From an uncultured Steroidobacter sp. (GTDB lineage: Bacteria; Pseudomonadota; Gammaproteobacteria; Steroidobacterales; Steroidobacteraceae): a DNA stretch of 33,592 nt. Location: positions 1 to 33,592 of the forward strand of contig NZ_CALFXI010000093.1 of assembly GCF_937958065.1 (NCBI RefSeq), written 5' to 3'. Position numbers and translations under genes: made by a program. The notes under the pieces are model-generated. The model made no database searches. It had not been told where the DNA came from and saw only the letters and a program-made list of their open reading frames with translations. This document shows, piece by piece, positions 26,299 through 33,588 of the stretch. Within the stretch, counting starts at the first letter, position 1. Every line of letters starts with the position of its first letter.

Positions 26299-27210
26299 AT
26301 GCACGGGGAAATTCGACTGCGCTATTTGTACGAGGCAGCGCGGCTCGGGACGATGCGGGCGGCCAGCGACGAGCTGAACGTCGCCACCTCATCCATCAGC
26401 CGGCAGATCGCCGCGCTCGAGAAGGAACTGGGCATGCGGTTGATCGAAGGCGGACGCCGCAAGATCAAGCTGACCGAAGCGGGCAACGCGGCCTTTGCTT
26501 ATTACCGCGAGATGCAGGCTCACGAAGAAGTGTTCCTGTCGCGGGTCGCCGAATTGCGAAGCATTCGCAGCGGCACCATCAACCTCGCGGTCGGCGAGGC
26601 TTTCATCAGCGATGCCTTCAGTGAGGTCCTGCAGGATTTCATGCGTCGTTATCCGGGGCTGACGGTGCGCGTGAAAATGAGCGGCACCAACGATGCTGTC
26701 AACCTGGTGCGCGAGGACGAGGCTCACTTCGGTCTCATCTTCGACGTGCCCAAAGATCCGAAGGTCCGCGCGCGCCTGACACTCTCGCAGCCATTGAAGG
26801 CCATCGTGCATCCCAAGCACGAGCTGGCCGGCCGCAAGAGCGTGAAGCTCGGCGAGCTGAAACAGTACAGTATCGGCTTGCCGGAAGATTCGTTCCGCAT
26901 CCGTCAGATCGTGCGCGAGGCCGAGCATGCCGAAGCCGTGTTCCTCGAGCCGGGCCTGATCGCCAATTCGATGATGCTGCTGAAGGACTTCGCCAAGTGC
27001 GGCCGCGGCCTCACGTTCCTGCCGGAGTTCCTGGCGCAGCCGCAGTTGAGCGAGGGCAAGCTGATTGCGATTCCGATCGAAAACCCGGTGATGAACTCGA
27101 CGCGCATCAGCCTGATCACGCGCACCGGCCGGCAAGTGCCGAACGGCGTGTATCGTCTGATGCTGCGGATCGAAGCGCACCTGAAGAGCTTGATCGCGCC
27201 CACTGGCTGA
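26299..27210 (+). CDS. LysR-family transcriptional regulator
   Basis: A 303-residue LysR regulator. The N-terminal winged helix-turn-helix reads GTMRAASDELNVATSSISRQIAALEKELGMRLI (17-49), followed by the usual GRRKIKLTEAGNAAFAYY linker start. The rest is a periplasmic-binding-protein-like effector domain (about 92-295). The ATG has GGGGAG five to ten bases upstream. It is divergent from the dehydrogenase operon, with two GTTGC-N7-GCAAC boxes between them, and further copies precede the neighbouring catabolic operons. It is therefore the best candidate for the regulator of all of them. The effector is probably the pathway substrate or an intermediate. The MFS gene follows on the same strand after 55 bases. 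Confidence 0.94.
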   Translation: MHGEIRLRYLYEAARLGTMRAASDELNVATSSISRQIAALEKELGMRLIEGGRRKIKLTEAGNAAFAYYREMQAHEEVFLSRVAELRSIRSGTINLAVGEAFISDAFSEVLQDFMRRYPGLTVRVKMSGTNDAVNLVREDEAHFGLIFDVPKDPKVRARLTLSQPLKAIVHPKHELAGRKSVKLGELKQYSIGLPEDSFRIRQIVREAEHAEAVFLEPGLIANSMMLLKDFAKCGRGLTFLPEFLAQPQLSEGKLIAIPIENPVMNSTRISLITRTGRQVPNGVYRLMLRIEAHLKSLIAPTG

Positions 27211-27232
27211 TACAACGACGCGAGCTTCATGA

Positions 27233-27257
27233 CGCCGCTCGCCCTCGGCGAGCGGCG
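27233..27257. other. Strong GC hairpin between lysR and the MFS gene
   Basis: An 11-bp perfect inverted repeat (CGCCGCTCGCC / GGCGAGCGGCG) with a CTC loop. No T-tract follows, so it is not a standard terminator. It ends 8 bases before the GTG start of the transporter and could shield the start or set relative expression of the two genes. Confidence 0.6.
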
Positions 27258-27265
27258 CTGACACC

Positions 27266-28543
27266 GTGAAAAAGATTCCCAACCTGCGCTGGGTGATCGT
27301 GCTGTTGCTGTTCGCGGCCACGGCCATCAGCTATGTGGATCGCCAGGTGCTGACGGTGCTCGCACCGACGCTGCGCGACCAGCTGCAGATCAGCAACACC
27401 GGTTACGCATCGATTCTCACGGCCTTTCTGCTCGCCTACACGTTCATGCAGCCGATCACGGGCTGGTTGATCGATCGCGTCGGCACGCGAGTGGGCTTTG
27501 CGCTGATCATGGCATGGTGGTCGATTGCCGCTGGCTTGCACGCCATCGCCAGCAGCGTTGCGTCGTTTGCGGTCTTCCGGTTTTTGCTGGGCGCTGGTGA
27601 AGCCGGCAGCTGGGCCGCCTGCGTGAAGGCCGTTTCCGAGTGGTTCCCGCAAAAGGAACGAGGTTTCGCAACCGGGCTGTGGAGCGCCGGTGTGAGCGCC
27701 GGGCTCGTGATCTCGGTACCCATCGTCGCGTGGATCAATCTCACATTGGGCTGGCGCTGGGCTTTCATTCTCACCGGGCTCGTCGGTCTGGTGTGGCTCG
27801 CTGCATGGTGGTGGCTGTATCGCTTGCCTCGCGCGCATCCCGCAGTTACTGACGAAGAGCTACGGCATATCAGTGACGAGGCAGCTCCGCTCGATCCGGT
27901 CAAGCGCACACCCTATGCCGCCCTGCTTCGATCACGCAATGTCTGGGCCGTGATCGGCGCGCGTGTGCTCGCCGATCCGTGGGTCTGGTTCTATTACTTC
28001 TGGATTCCCGAATATCTGACCCGCAGCGCCGGCTTCACTGCGGCCGATATCGGAAAATACGCGTGGATTCCATTCGCCGCGCAGGGCCTGGGCATCGTGC
28101 TCGGAGGCGCATTGTCAGATGTGCTGTGCCGTCGAGGACTAAGGGTCATTCCGTCGCGGCTCACGGTGATGCTGATCGGAATGTTGCTGATGACGGCCGG
28201 CATCGCCGCGGCCTTCGACCTGGGCATCGCCATCATCTTCGCGGGAATCAGCACTGCGATGTTCGGCTTCGGATTGTGGGCGCCAAACATGATGTCGTTG
28301 TGCGCCGATGCGTTCCCGCGAGATTCGGTAGGTTCGATCGTGGGATTGGGGGGAATGGGCGCCGGAGCCGGTGGCATGGTGTTTACCATGGCCACCGGCT
28401 GGACACTCGATCATTATGGTTACGCACCGGTGTTCATTGCAGCCGGTGCTATTCCCCTGTTGGCCTTCGGGGTGCTTTTTACTCTCTTAGAGAGACCGAA
28501 AGCAAGTGCGACGAGCCTGGTCCACCCGAACGCTCCCGCATGA
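27266..28543 (+). CDS. MFS transporter, anion:cation symporter (ExuT/GudP-like) type
   Basis: A 425-residue, twelve-helix major-facilitator protein of the ACS subgroup, whose members import organic anions such as hexuronates, aldarates and carboxylated amino compounds. Supporting segments are ISYVDRQVLTVLAPTLRDQL in helix 1 and its loop, GWLIDRVGTRVGF (the MFS A-motif region between helices 2 and 3), FRFLLGAGEAGSWAACVKAVSEWFP (helix 4) and the second-half GGALSDVLCRRG. It starts with GTG at 27266 without a clear ribosome-binding site, just after a strong hairpin. Lying behind lysR, it is probably co-transcribed with it and is a candidate importer for the catabolic cluster. It is convergent with the Rid gene. 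Confidence 0.92.
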   Translation: MKKIPNLRWVIVLLLFAATAISYVDRQVLTVLAPTLRDQLQISNTGYASILTAFLLAYTFMQPITGWLIDRVGTRVGFALIMAWWSIAAGLHAIASSVASFAVFRFLLGAGEAGSWAACVKAVSEWFPQKERGFATGLWSAGVSAGLVISVPIVAWINLTLGWRWAFILTGLVGLVWLAAWWWLYRLPRAHPAVTDEELRHISDEAAPLDPVKRTPYAALLRSRNVWAVIGARVLADPWVWFYYFWIPEYLTRSAGFTAADIGKYAWIPFAAQGLGIVLGGALSDVLCRRGLRVIPSRLTVMLIGMLLMTAGIAAAFDLGIAIIFAGISTAMFGFGLWAPNMMSLCADAFPRDSVGSIVGLGGMGAGAGGMVFTMATGWTLDHYGYAPVFIAAGAIPLLAFGVLFTLLERPKASATSLVHPNAPA

Positions 28544-28620
28544 GGCCCGCCGGGCTCGGCGACAACGCAGGACTTTGAGAATGAATCGCACTGAGCCGGG
28601 CAGCAAAGGCCGCGGGGCCA

Positions 28621-29028
28621 TCATTCCGGGACAGCAGCCACCGCTTCGATTTCGACCAGGAAATCGGGCAGCGCGAGCGCGGCCACACCGATGAAGGTAT
28701 TCGGCGGCGGCGTAGCGCCACCGAAGAAAGCGCCGACTTCGCCGAGCACGGGGCCGAGCTTGTCGGGCGTGTGATTCACGACGTACGTGCGGATCCGAAC
28801 GATGTCCGCCGGCGTGCAGCCCGCCGCCTTCAACACCGCTCGCAGATTCGCCAACGCCTGGCGCGTCTGCGCGGCGAGGTCGGAGCCACCGACCACATTG
28901 CCCTGTGCATCCCACGCCACTTGCCCGGCCAGATGCAACGTTTTGCCACCCTTCTGCAACGTGGCATGCGAGAACCCGTAGCGCACGCTGTCGTAGAGCT
29001 CGGGCGGATTGATACGTTCGACGCTCAT
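28621..29028 (-). CDS. Rid-family (YjgF/YER057c) protein lacking the RidA arginine
   Basis: A 135-residue trimeric-fold Rid protein. The start at 29028 has a perfect AAGGAG seven bases upstream. Family marks are HLAGQVAWDAQGNVVG (about 33-47), DLAAQTRQALANLRAVLKAAG and the C-terminal FLVEIEAVA. Archetypal RidA proteins, which hydrolyse reactive imines and enamines, carry an essential Arg in a P-x-R-S-x-V context. Here the matching segment reads PPPNTFIGVAALALP, so that arginine is absent. It therefore belongs to one of the Rid subgroups without it, whose activity is less clear. It is third in the operon with the DapA-like and VOC genes. Next to an amino-acid dehydrogenase, a role with imine products is a fair but unproven guess. 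Confidence 0.9.
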   Translation of the reverse strand: MSVERINPPELYDSVRYGFSHATLQKGGKTLHLAGQVAWDAQGNVVGGSDLAAQTRQALANLRAVLKAAGCTPADIVRIRTYVVNHTPDKLGPVLGEVGAFFGGATPPPNTFIGVAALALPDFLVEIEAVAAVPE

Positions 29029-29051
29029 GCTGTCTCCTTGCTGGTGACGCC

Positions 29052-29531
29052 TCAATCCACCAGCTCGAATTGATGTCCCCACGGATCCGAGACGTAGATG
29101 TTCTTCTTGCCCGCCAGCGGCCCCGCGTCCATCGCGATGGTCTCGAGCACCGTGCAGCCTTTTTCTGCAAGCCAGGCCGCGGCAGCTTCGACGTCCTCGA
29201 CCAACAATGCAATATGGTGTCCGCCGAGATCACAATTGCGCGGCATCTTCTGGTTGCGATCGCTCGGCTTGTCGTATTGAACCAGTTGCACCTTCAAGTT
29301 CGGCGCGAGCTGCAACATGGCGAGCGTGAGCTTCGCACCTTTCACACCGACATGCGCCTCCATCCAGTCCCTGCCATCCGGACCGGCCGGAATATCCGCG
29401 GCATCGATGGGCCCGATCTGAAACAGCACACTGGCGCCAAACGCCTCCGTGTAGAACGCAATGGCGGCTTGAATGTCGGGCACAGTGCGAGAAACATGAT
29501 CGACGGCGAGAAAACGAGGTCGGGCGGCCAT
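29052..29531 (-). CDS. VOC (glyoxalase/dioxygenase-fold) protein
   Basis: A 159-residue vicinal-oxygen-chelate protein with the paired beta-alpha-beta-beta-beta layout: VDHVSRTVPDIQAAIAFY at the start of module 1 and HHIALLVEDVEAAAAWL at the start of module 2. Metal ligands expected for the fold are H12, H105 or H106, and E156 (QFELVD). The fourth position, usually Glu in an ELxxY context, seems to be Q82 (VQLVQY). The ATG at 29531 has GGAG seven bases upstream; an ATG at 29543 is less well placed. It could be an isomerase, lyase or dioxygenase acting on the product of the DapA-like enzyme. It is middle gene of the operon, 23 bases before the Rid gene. Confidence 0.9.
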   Translation of the reverse strand: MAARPRFLAVDHVSRTVPDIQAAIAFYTEAFGASVLFQIGPIDAADIPAGPDGRDWMEAHVGVKGAKLTLAMLQLAPNLKVQLVQYDKPSDRNQKMPRNCDLGGHHIALLVEDVEAAAAWLAEKGCTVLETIAMDAGPLAGKKNIYVSDPWGHQFELVD

Positions 29532-29578
29532 GTCGGACTCCAACGCTGATGTTTGTTTTCATCCCGGGTCAGTGCGAT

Positions 29579-30499
29579 TCACGCACTGACTTTGCCGAGC
29601 TGCACCAATGTGTCTCTCACGACGCGCACGCCTTCCGGCTCCAACGGCAACAACGGCCGCCGCGGAAACCCGCCGGGCAATCCCAGCTCATTCAACGCCG
29701 CCTTGAAAATGGCCTGCGCCGAACCGAAACGGCCCGTGTAGTCGGTGTTGAACCAGGCGCGCATCAACAGCTCGTTTCTATCCCCGAGCTTGCGCGCACG
29801 AGGAATGTCGTTGTCCCAGATCGCGTTGAAATAATCGGGCAGCTCGCGGCCGAGCACCGCGCCTGCGCCCATCGTGCCATCGGCGCCCTGCTGCACGAGC
29901 AGGATGCCCAGGTCGTTCATGGGCACGCCGAACACACGCACCTTGTCCTTCAATGCGAAGAATACATCGACGAAGTGCCGCAGATCGGCGGTCGAGTTCT
30001 TGATCGCGACCACGTTCGACAGCTCGGCAATCTGTTGCAACAGTTCGAGCGACATGTCGACATTGGTGCCGGGCGGCCAGTTGTACACGCAGATCGGCAA
30101 CGACACCAGATCGTTGACCTCGCGATAGAACGCGAGAATCTCACGATCGGTCGGCACCATATACGGCGGCGGCGTGACCAGGATGCCGTCGAAGCCGTGC
30201 TCGGCGGCGAGCCTGGCATGCGCCGCCACTTCCTGCGACGTGTAGCCGCTGCAACCGGCGATGAGCGGGATCTTGCCGCTGAGCTTGCGACCGACCGCGT
30301 GCATCAGCTGCTTGCGCTCGCTTTGGCTGATCGTGAACCACTCGCCCTGCGTGCCGCCGATGATGATGCCGTGCATGCGCTCGCGATGCAGCCACCCCAA
30401 CAAGCGGTCGAGCGCGTCGAGATCGAGCGCTCCGTCGCCGGTAAACGGGGTGGTGATCGCCGGAATGTATCCCCGCCACTGGACCGAATGCCTGTCCAT
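29579..30499 (-). CDS. DapA-superfamily aldolase/lyase (dihydrodipicolinate synthase family)
   Basis: A 306-residue TIM-barrel lyase of the class I aldolase DapA family. The Schiff-base lysine K167 lies in VVAIKNST, the catalytic tyrosine Y139 in CVYNWPPG, and the pyruvate-binding loop GGTQGEW replaces the usual GTTGE (48-54). The start at 30499 has AAGG about seven bases upstream. This is unlikely to be the biosynthetic DapA, since it is grouped with VOC and Rid genes under a catabolic box. Candidates are a 2-keto-acid aldolase or dehydratase, or a pyrroline-hydroxycarboxylate deaminase like LhpC. It is first of three genes, about 80 bases from LysR box D. Confidence 0.92.
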   Translation of the reverse strand: MDRHSVQWRGYIPAITTPFTGDGALDLDALDRLLGWLHRERMHGIIIGGTQGEWFTISQSERKQLMHAVGRKLSGKIPLIAGCSGYTSQEVAAHARLAAEHGFDGILVTPPPYMVPTDREILAFYREVNDLVSLPICVYNWPPGTNVDMSLELLQQIAELSNVVAIKNSTADLRHFVDVFFALKDKVRVFGVPMNDLGILLVQQGADGTMGAGAVLGRELPDYFNAIWDNDIPRARKLGDRNELLMRAWFNTDYTGRFGSAQAIFKAALNELGLPGGFPRRPLLPLEPEGVRVVRDTLVQLGKVSA

Positions 30500-30550
30500 A
30501 CTCTGACCTTTTAGACTTCGACGAGACACGCTAAAAAGAATGCAGGGCCG

Positions 30551-30594
30551 GTTCAATATCCTCGCGCGCGCGTTTACGTTGCGTTCACGGCAAC
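30551..30594 (-). promoter_or_regulatory. LysR-type box D and promoter of the DapA-like/VOC/Rid operon
   Basis: A perfect GTTGC-N7-GCAAC (30578-30594). The stop codon of amidohydrolase paralogue 2 lies in its spacer. On the minus strand TTGAAC (30551-30556) starts 30 bases from the centre, with a weak -10 (TAGCGT, 30528-30533) 17 bases on. The start point would be near 30521, putting the box at about -65. Confidence 0.75.
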
Positions 30595-31907
30595 AGCTGG
30601 TCGTGGCGCACCACCTGACCGCCTTTCATCACGAAGCTGATGGTGCGCAGCGCGGCGATGTTCTGCGCGGGATTTTCGCTCACCGCGATGATATCGGCGT
30701 AATGGCCCGGCTTGAGCGAGCCCACCTCGTTCTGCATCTCGAGCATGGTCGCCGGCTTGAGCGTCGCCGCTTGCAATGCCTGCAGCGGCGTCATGCCGGC
30801 GGTGACATAAAGCTCGGCCTCGCGCACCGTCGCGGTCGTGCCCGCGTTGGGTTCGAACGGAAACTGATCGGTGCCGAGCGCAATGTTCACACCGAGTTTC
30901 ACGGCCGTCTGCAGCATCTTCAGATGATCGACGCGCGTGCTCTTCACTCGTTCGAGATACCACGGCGGGGAGCCGATCTTACGGAAGAACTCCATCGCGC
31001 CTTCGTCGGTGACGACCGCGGTAGGCACCAGCCACGCGCCCTTGGCCTTCATCGTGCGCAGCTGTTTCTCGGTCAAGTGATACGCGTGCTCGAAACAATC
31101 GATGCCCAGCTCCAACGCTTCGTCGGCCGCGACCGGCGAGCCATTGTGAGCTGTGACCTTCGCACCATTGCGATGCGCGACTTCGATGACCGTTTTCATC
31201 TCGTCGTGGGTCATGGTCGACGCGGCGATGCTGCCATGAGAGTCGGAGATGCCGCCGGAGATCGCAACCTTGATCCAGGTCGCTCCGTTCTTGATCTGCT
31301 GGCGCACCGCTTTGGACAGCTCGGCGGCCCCGTCAGCTTCGAGAAAGCCATGACCGCCCGTGGTCGCGATGATCTCACCGGCCGTTTGAATCCGAGGCCC
31401 GAGCGCGGTGCCCCCGTCGATAGCGGCTTTCAGCGCGAAATCACTGCCGTGCTCCTCGCCGACCAGACGCACAGTCGTGACGCCTGCATACAATGATTGC
31501 CGCGCGTTATCCGCCATGCGCAGCACCAGCTGCATGTCCGTCTCGTTCTCGAGCGCCGCGCCCGCCGGGCCCGGCAACTTCAAGCCGAAGTGGGTATGCA
31601 TATTCAACAAGCCCGGCACGAGCCATTTGCCATCCATGCGGATCTTCTGCACGTCCGCCGGCACGCTCACCGAGGACGCCGGACCGATCGCCTTGATCCG
31701 ATCGCCGTCGATGAGCACGACCGCATCCGGAATCACCGAGCCGTCTTCGACATTCACGACCGACGCGCCTACGATCGCTTTCGCTCCCGTGGCCGGCGCG
31801 GCCTGCGTAAAGACCGCCGTGGGCACGGCCAGCGCCAAGGTGGGAACGAGCGATGCCTTCAGCAACAGCACAGCCAACAGCATCGAACGTTTACACCCTC
31901 GCCCCAT
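30585..31907 (-). CDS. Exported amidohydrolase (prolidase-like), paralogue 2
   Basis: A 440-residue exported amidohydrolase with a signal peptide (MGRGCKRSMLLAVLLLKASL..., cleavage near 27-35). All expected residues are present: H104-x-H106 (LNMHTHFG), K213 (TWIKVAISGG), H254 (TAHNGS), H274 (FEHAY) and D347 (ALGTDQ). It is a clear paralogue of the enzyme at 18779-20080. Shared blocks include KAIVGA, VVLIDGDRI, HFGLKLPG, GTDQ-FPFEPN-GTT and AGMTPLQAL. A di- or acyl-peptide hydrolase role is likely. It is transcribed alone from the left side of LysR box E, divergent from the NSS transporter; its end overlaps box D of the next operon. Confidence 0.92.
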   Translation of the reverse strand: MGRGCKRSMLLAVLLLKASLVPTLALAVPTAVFTQAAPATGAKAIVGASVVNVEDGSVIPDAVVLIDGDRIKAIGPASSVSVPADVQKIRMDGKWLVPGLLNMHTHFGLKLPGPAGAALENETDMQLVLRMADNARQSLYAGVTTVRLVGEEHGSDFALKAAIDGGTALGPRIQTAGEIIATTGGHGFLEADGAAELSKAVRQQIKNGATWIKVAISGGISDSHGSIAASTMTHDEMKTVIEVAHRNGAKVTAHNGSPVAADEALELGIDCFEHAYHLTEKQLRTMKAKGAWLVPTAVVTDEGAMEFFRKIGSPPWYLERVKSTRVDHLKMLQTAVKLGVNIALGTDQFPFEPNAGTTATVREAELYVTAGMTPLQALQAATLKPATMLEMQNEVGSLKPGHYADIIAVSENPAQNIAALRTISFVMKGGQVVRHDQLLP

Positions 31908-31967
31908 GATCGTCTTCTCCCGAGCCTACGTGGTTGTGACCGTATCATCGAAGCCGACGCTACCGCA

Positions 31968-32038
31968 GGTCAATCTGCATGACGCCCGAAGTTTGTTGCA
32001 TTGAGCGCAACGACACCGAGTCACTGCATGCATTGAAC
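31968..32038. promoter_or_regulatory. LysR-type box E with divergent promoters
   Basis: A perfect GTTGC-N7-GCAAC (31995-32011, centre 32003). A -35-like hexamer starts exactly 30 bases away on each side: TTGACC on the minus strand (31968-31973, then GATGAT 18 bases on) for amidohydrolase 2, and TTGAAC on the plus strand (32033-32038) for the transporter. One box seems to serve both directions. Confidence 0.75.
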
Positions 32039-32091
32039 CCACCCTGCGCTGCCTGCAAGCTCGAACGCGCCGAACAAACCCGCGGGTGAAC

Positions 32092-33447
32092 ATGGGCGCG
32101 CGACACTGGTCCTCGAATCTGCTGTTCCTGATCATCGCCATCGGCACCGAGGCGGGCATCGCCAACGTCTGGAAGTTCAGCTATCTGGCCGGCGCCAACG
32201 GCGGCGGACTGTTCGTCGCTCTGTACTTCCTCGCCCTGTTCCTGATCGCCATTCCGGCGCTGATGGCGGAGATGCTGATCGGCCGGCACGGCGGGAAGAG
32301 CGTCGTCGGCACCATGAATGTGCTGGTGACTCGCGACGGCATCGCCCCGTTCTGGAAATCCTTCGGCGCACTGGCAACCGCGAGCGTCATCCTGATCCTC
32401 AGCTACTACTTCGTGATCTGCGGCTGGATGCTCGACTACTTCGTTTTCGGCGTGCGCGGCGGCTTCAAGAACATCGACGCGGCGGGTGCGGCTTCGGCCT
32501 TCGAACAGATGCTGTCCAGCCCGGGGCGCATGCTGCTGTTCTCGGGGATCATCATCGCAACGACGGCCGTCGTAATCGCGCGTGGGATCAACAAAGGCAT
32601 CGAGCGTGTGTCGGGCGTGCTGACGCCCCTGCGCTTCGTGATCTTGTTCGTGCTGCTGATCTACTCGGCGATCTTCGCGGACATCGGCCAGGCGGCGAGC
32701 TTCCTGTTCAGCCTCGACTGGAGCAAACTCACCGCCGGCGTCGTGGTCACGGCATTCGGCCAGGCCTTCTTCTCGCTGGGCATCGGCGTGGGTGTCATGA
32801 TGATGATGGGCGCCTACATGAAGCGCGAATATTCCATCACTCGCGCGGTGTTCACGGTCGCGTTCGCGCAGGGGTTGGTGGCGCTGATCGCCGGCCTGTC
32901 GATTTTCCCGCTGGTCTTTACGTATGGGTTGGAGCCGACGCAGGGACCGGGGCTGATCTTCGTCACGCTGCCAGTGGCGTTCGGGCAGATGCCGTACGGG
33001 GAGATCTTCGGCACGCTGCTGTTCCTGCTGCTGTCATTCGCAGCGCTGACCGCGACGATCGTGATCCAGGAACCGATCGTGGCGGCATTGGAGGAATACA
33101 CGAACTGGTCCCGACCGGCACTGGCTTACTCCACCGGACTCATTATCTGGCTGATGGGATTCGTAACGGTACTGTCGTTCAATCATTGGAGCGACGTGCA
33201 TCCGTTGCAGTGGCTGGGTATTGAATCCACACGTACGCCGTTCGAGCTGCTCGACTATCTCACGTCGAATCTGATGATGCCGCTGGGAGGGTTGATGGTG
33301 GCGTTGATCGCGGGATGGGCACTGTCGAAGGACGCGGTAAGAACTGAGCTTGGGTTGGGGAATGGGACCGGATTCGAGCTGTGGTACGCAGCGACGCGCT
33401 ATCTGGTGCCGGTGGCGATACTCGTGATCTTTTATTCGGTGCTGTAG
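32092..33447 (+). CDS. Sodium-dependent transporter, NSS (SLC6) family
   Basis: A 451-residue, probable eleven- or twelve-helix sodium symporter for an amino acid or amine. The LeuT-like frame is recognisable: HW then TM1 ending in NGGG, GRHGGKS after TM2, the TM3 tyrosine (ILSYYFVICGW), the ARGINKGIERVSG loop, and TM6 FGQAFFSLGIGVGVMMMMGAYMKRE. TM1 reads IGTEAGIANVWKFS where LeuT has AGNAVGLGNFLRFP, so several ion- and substrate-site residues differ. The ATG at 32092 is preferred to a GTG six bases earlier. It lies behind the plus-strand promoter of box E and is the probable importer of the pathway substrate. Confidence 0.93.
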   Translation: MGARHWSSNLLFLIIAIGTEAGIANVWKFSYLAGANGGGLFVALYFLALFLIAIPALMAEMLIGRHGGKSVVGTMNVLVTRDGIAPFWKSFGALATASVILILSYYFVICGWMLDYFVFGVRGGFKNIDAAGAASAFEQMLSSPGRMLLFSGIIIATTAVVIARGINKGIERVSGVLTPLRFVILFVLLIYSAIFADIGQAASFLFSLDWSKLTAGVVVTAFGQAFFSLGIGVGVMMMMGAYMKREYSITRAVFTVAFAQGLVALIAGLSIFPLVFTYGLEPTQGPGLIFVTLPVAFGQMPYGEIFGTLLFLLLSFAALTATIVIQEPIVAALEEYTNWSRPALAYSTGLIIWLMGFVTVLSFNHWSDVHPLQWLGIESTRTPFELLDYLTSNLMMPLGGLMVALIAGWALSKDAVRTELGLGNGTGFELWYAATRYLVPVAILVIFYSVL

Positions 33448-33531
33448 GTCGCCGTCGCCGAAGGGAAGATGTGTCGGTGACGCTCAGTGTCTGGGTCAAG
33501 GTTGCTGTAAGAGGGTTCGGTGGTCTGCGGC

Positions 33532-33588
33532 GCCGGAAGTGTCCTAGCTCCTTCCGGCACCGGGCACGGCCGGAGCGCCTTGCGCTCC
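33532..33588. other. Two hairpins downstream of the NSS transporter
   Basis: GCCGGAAG/CTTCCGGC (33532-33539 and 33551-33558, 11-base loop) and GGAGCGC-CTT-GCGCTCC (33572-33588). Neither has a T-tract. They may be weak terminators or the edge of a repeat element cut by the window end. Confidence 0.4.

Noticed and set aside
30032..30043. CTGTTGCAACAG palindrome inside the DapA-like gene
   Set aside because: Arms like the LysR box but with no spacer, inside coding sequence; not an operator of the same kind.
22744..30499. Firm naming of the genes as the lhp hydroxyproline pathway
   Set aside because: No hydroxyproline epimerase or 2-oxoglutarate-semialdehyde dehydrogenase in the window, and the lyase loop differs; kept only as one hypothesis.
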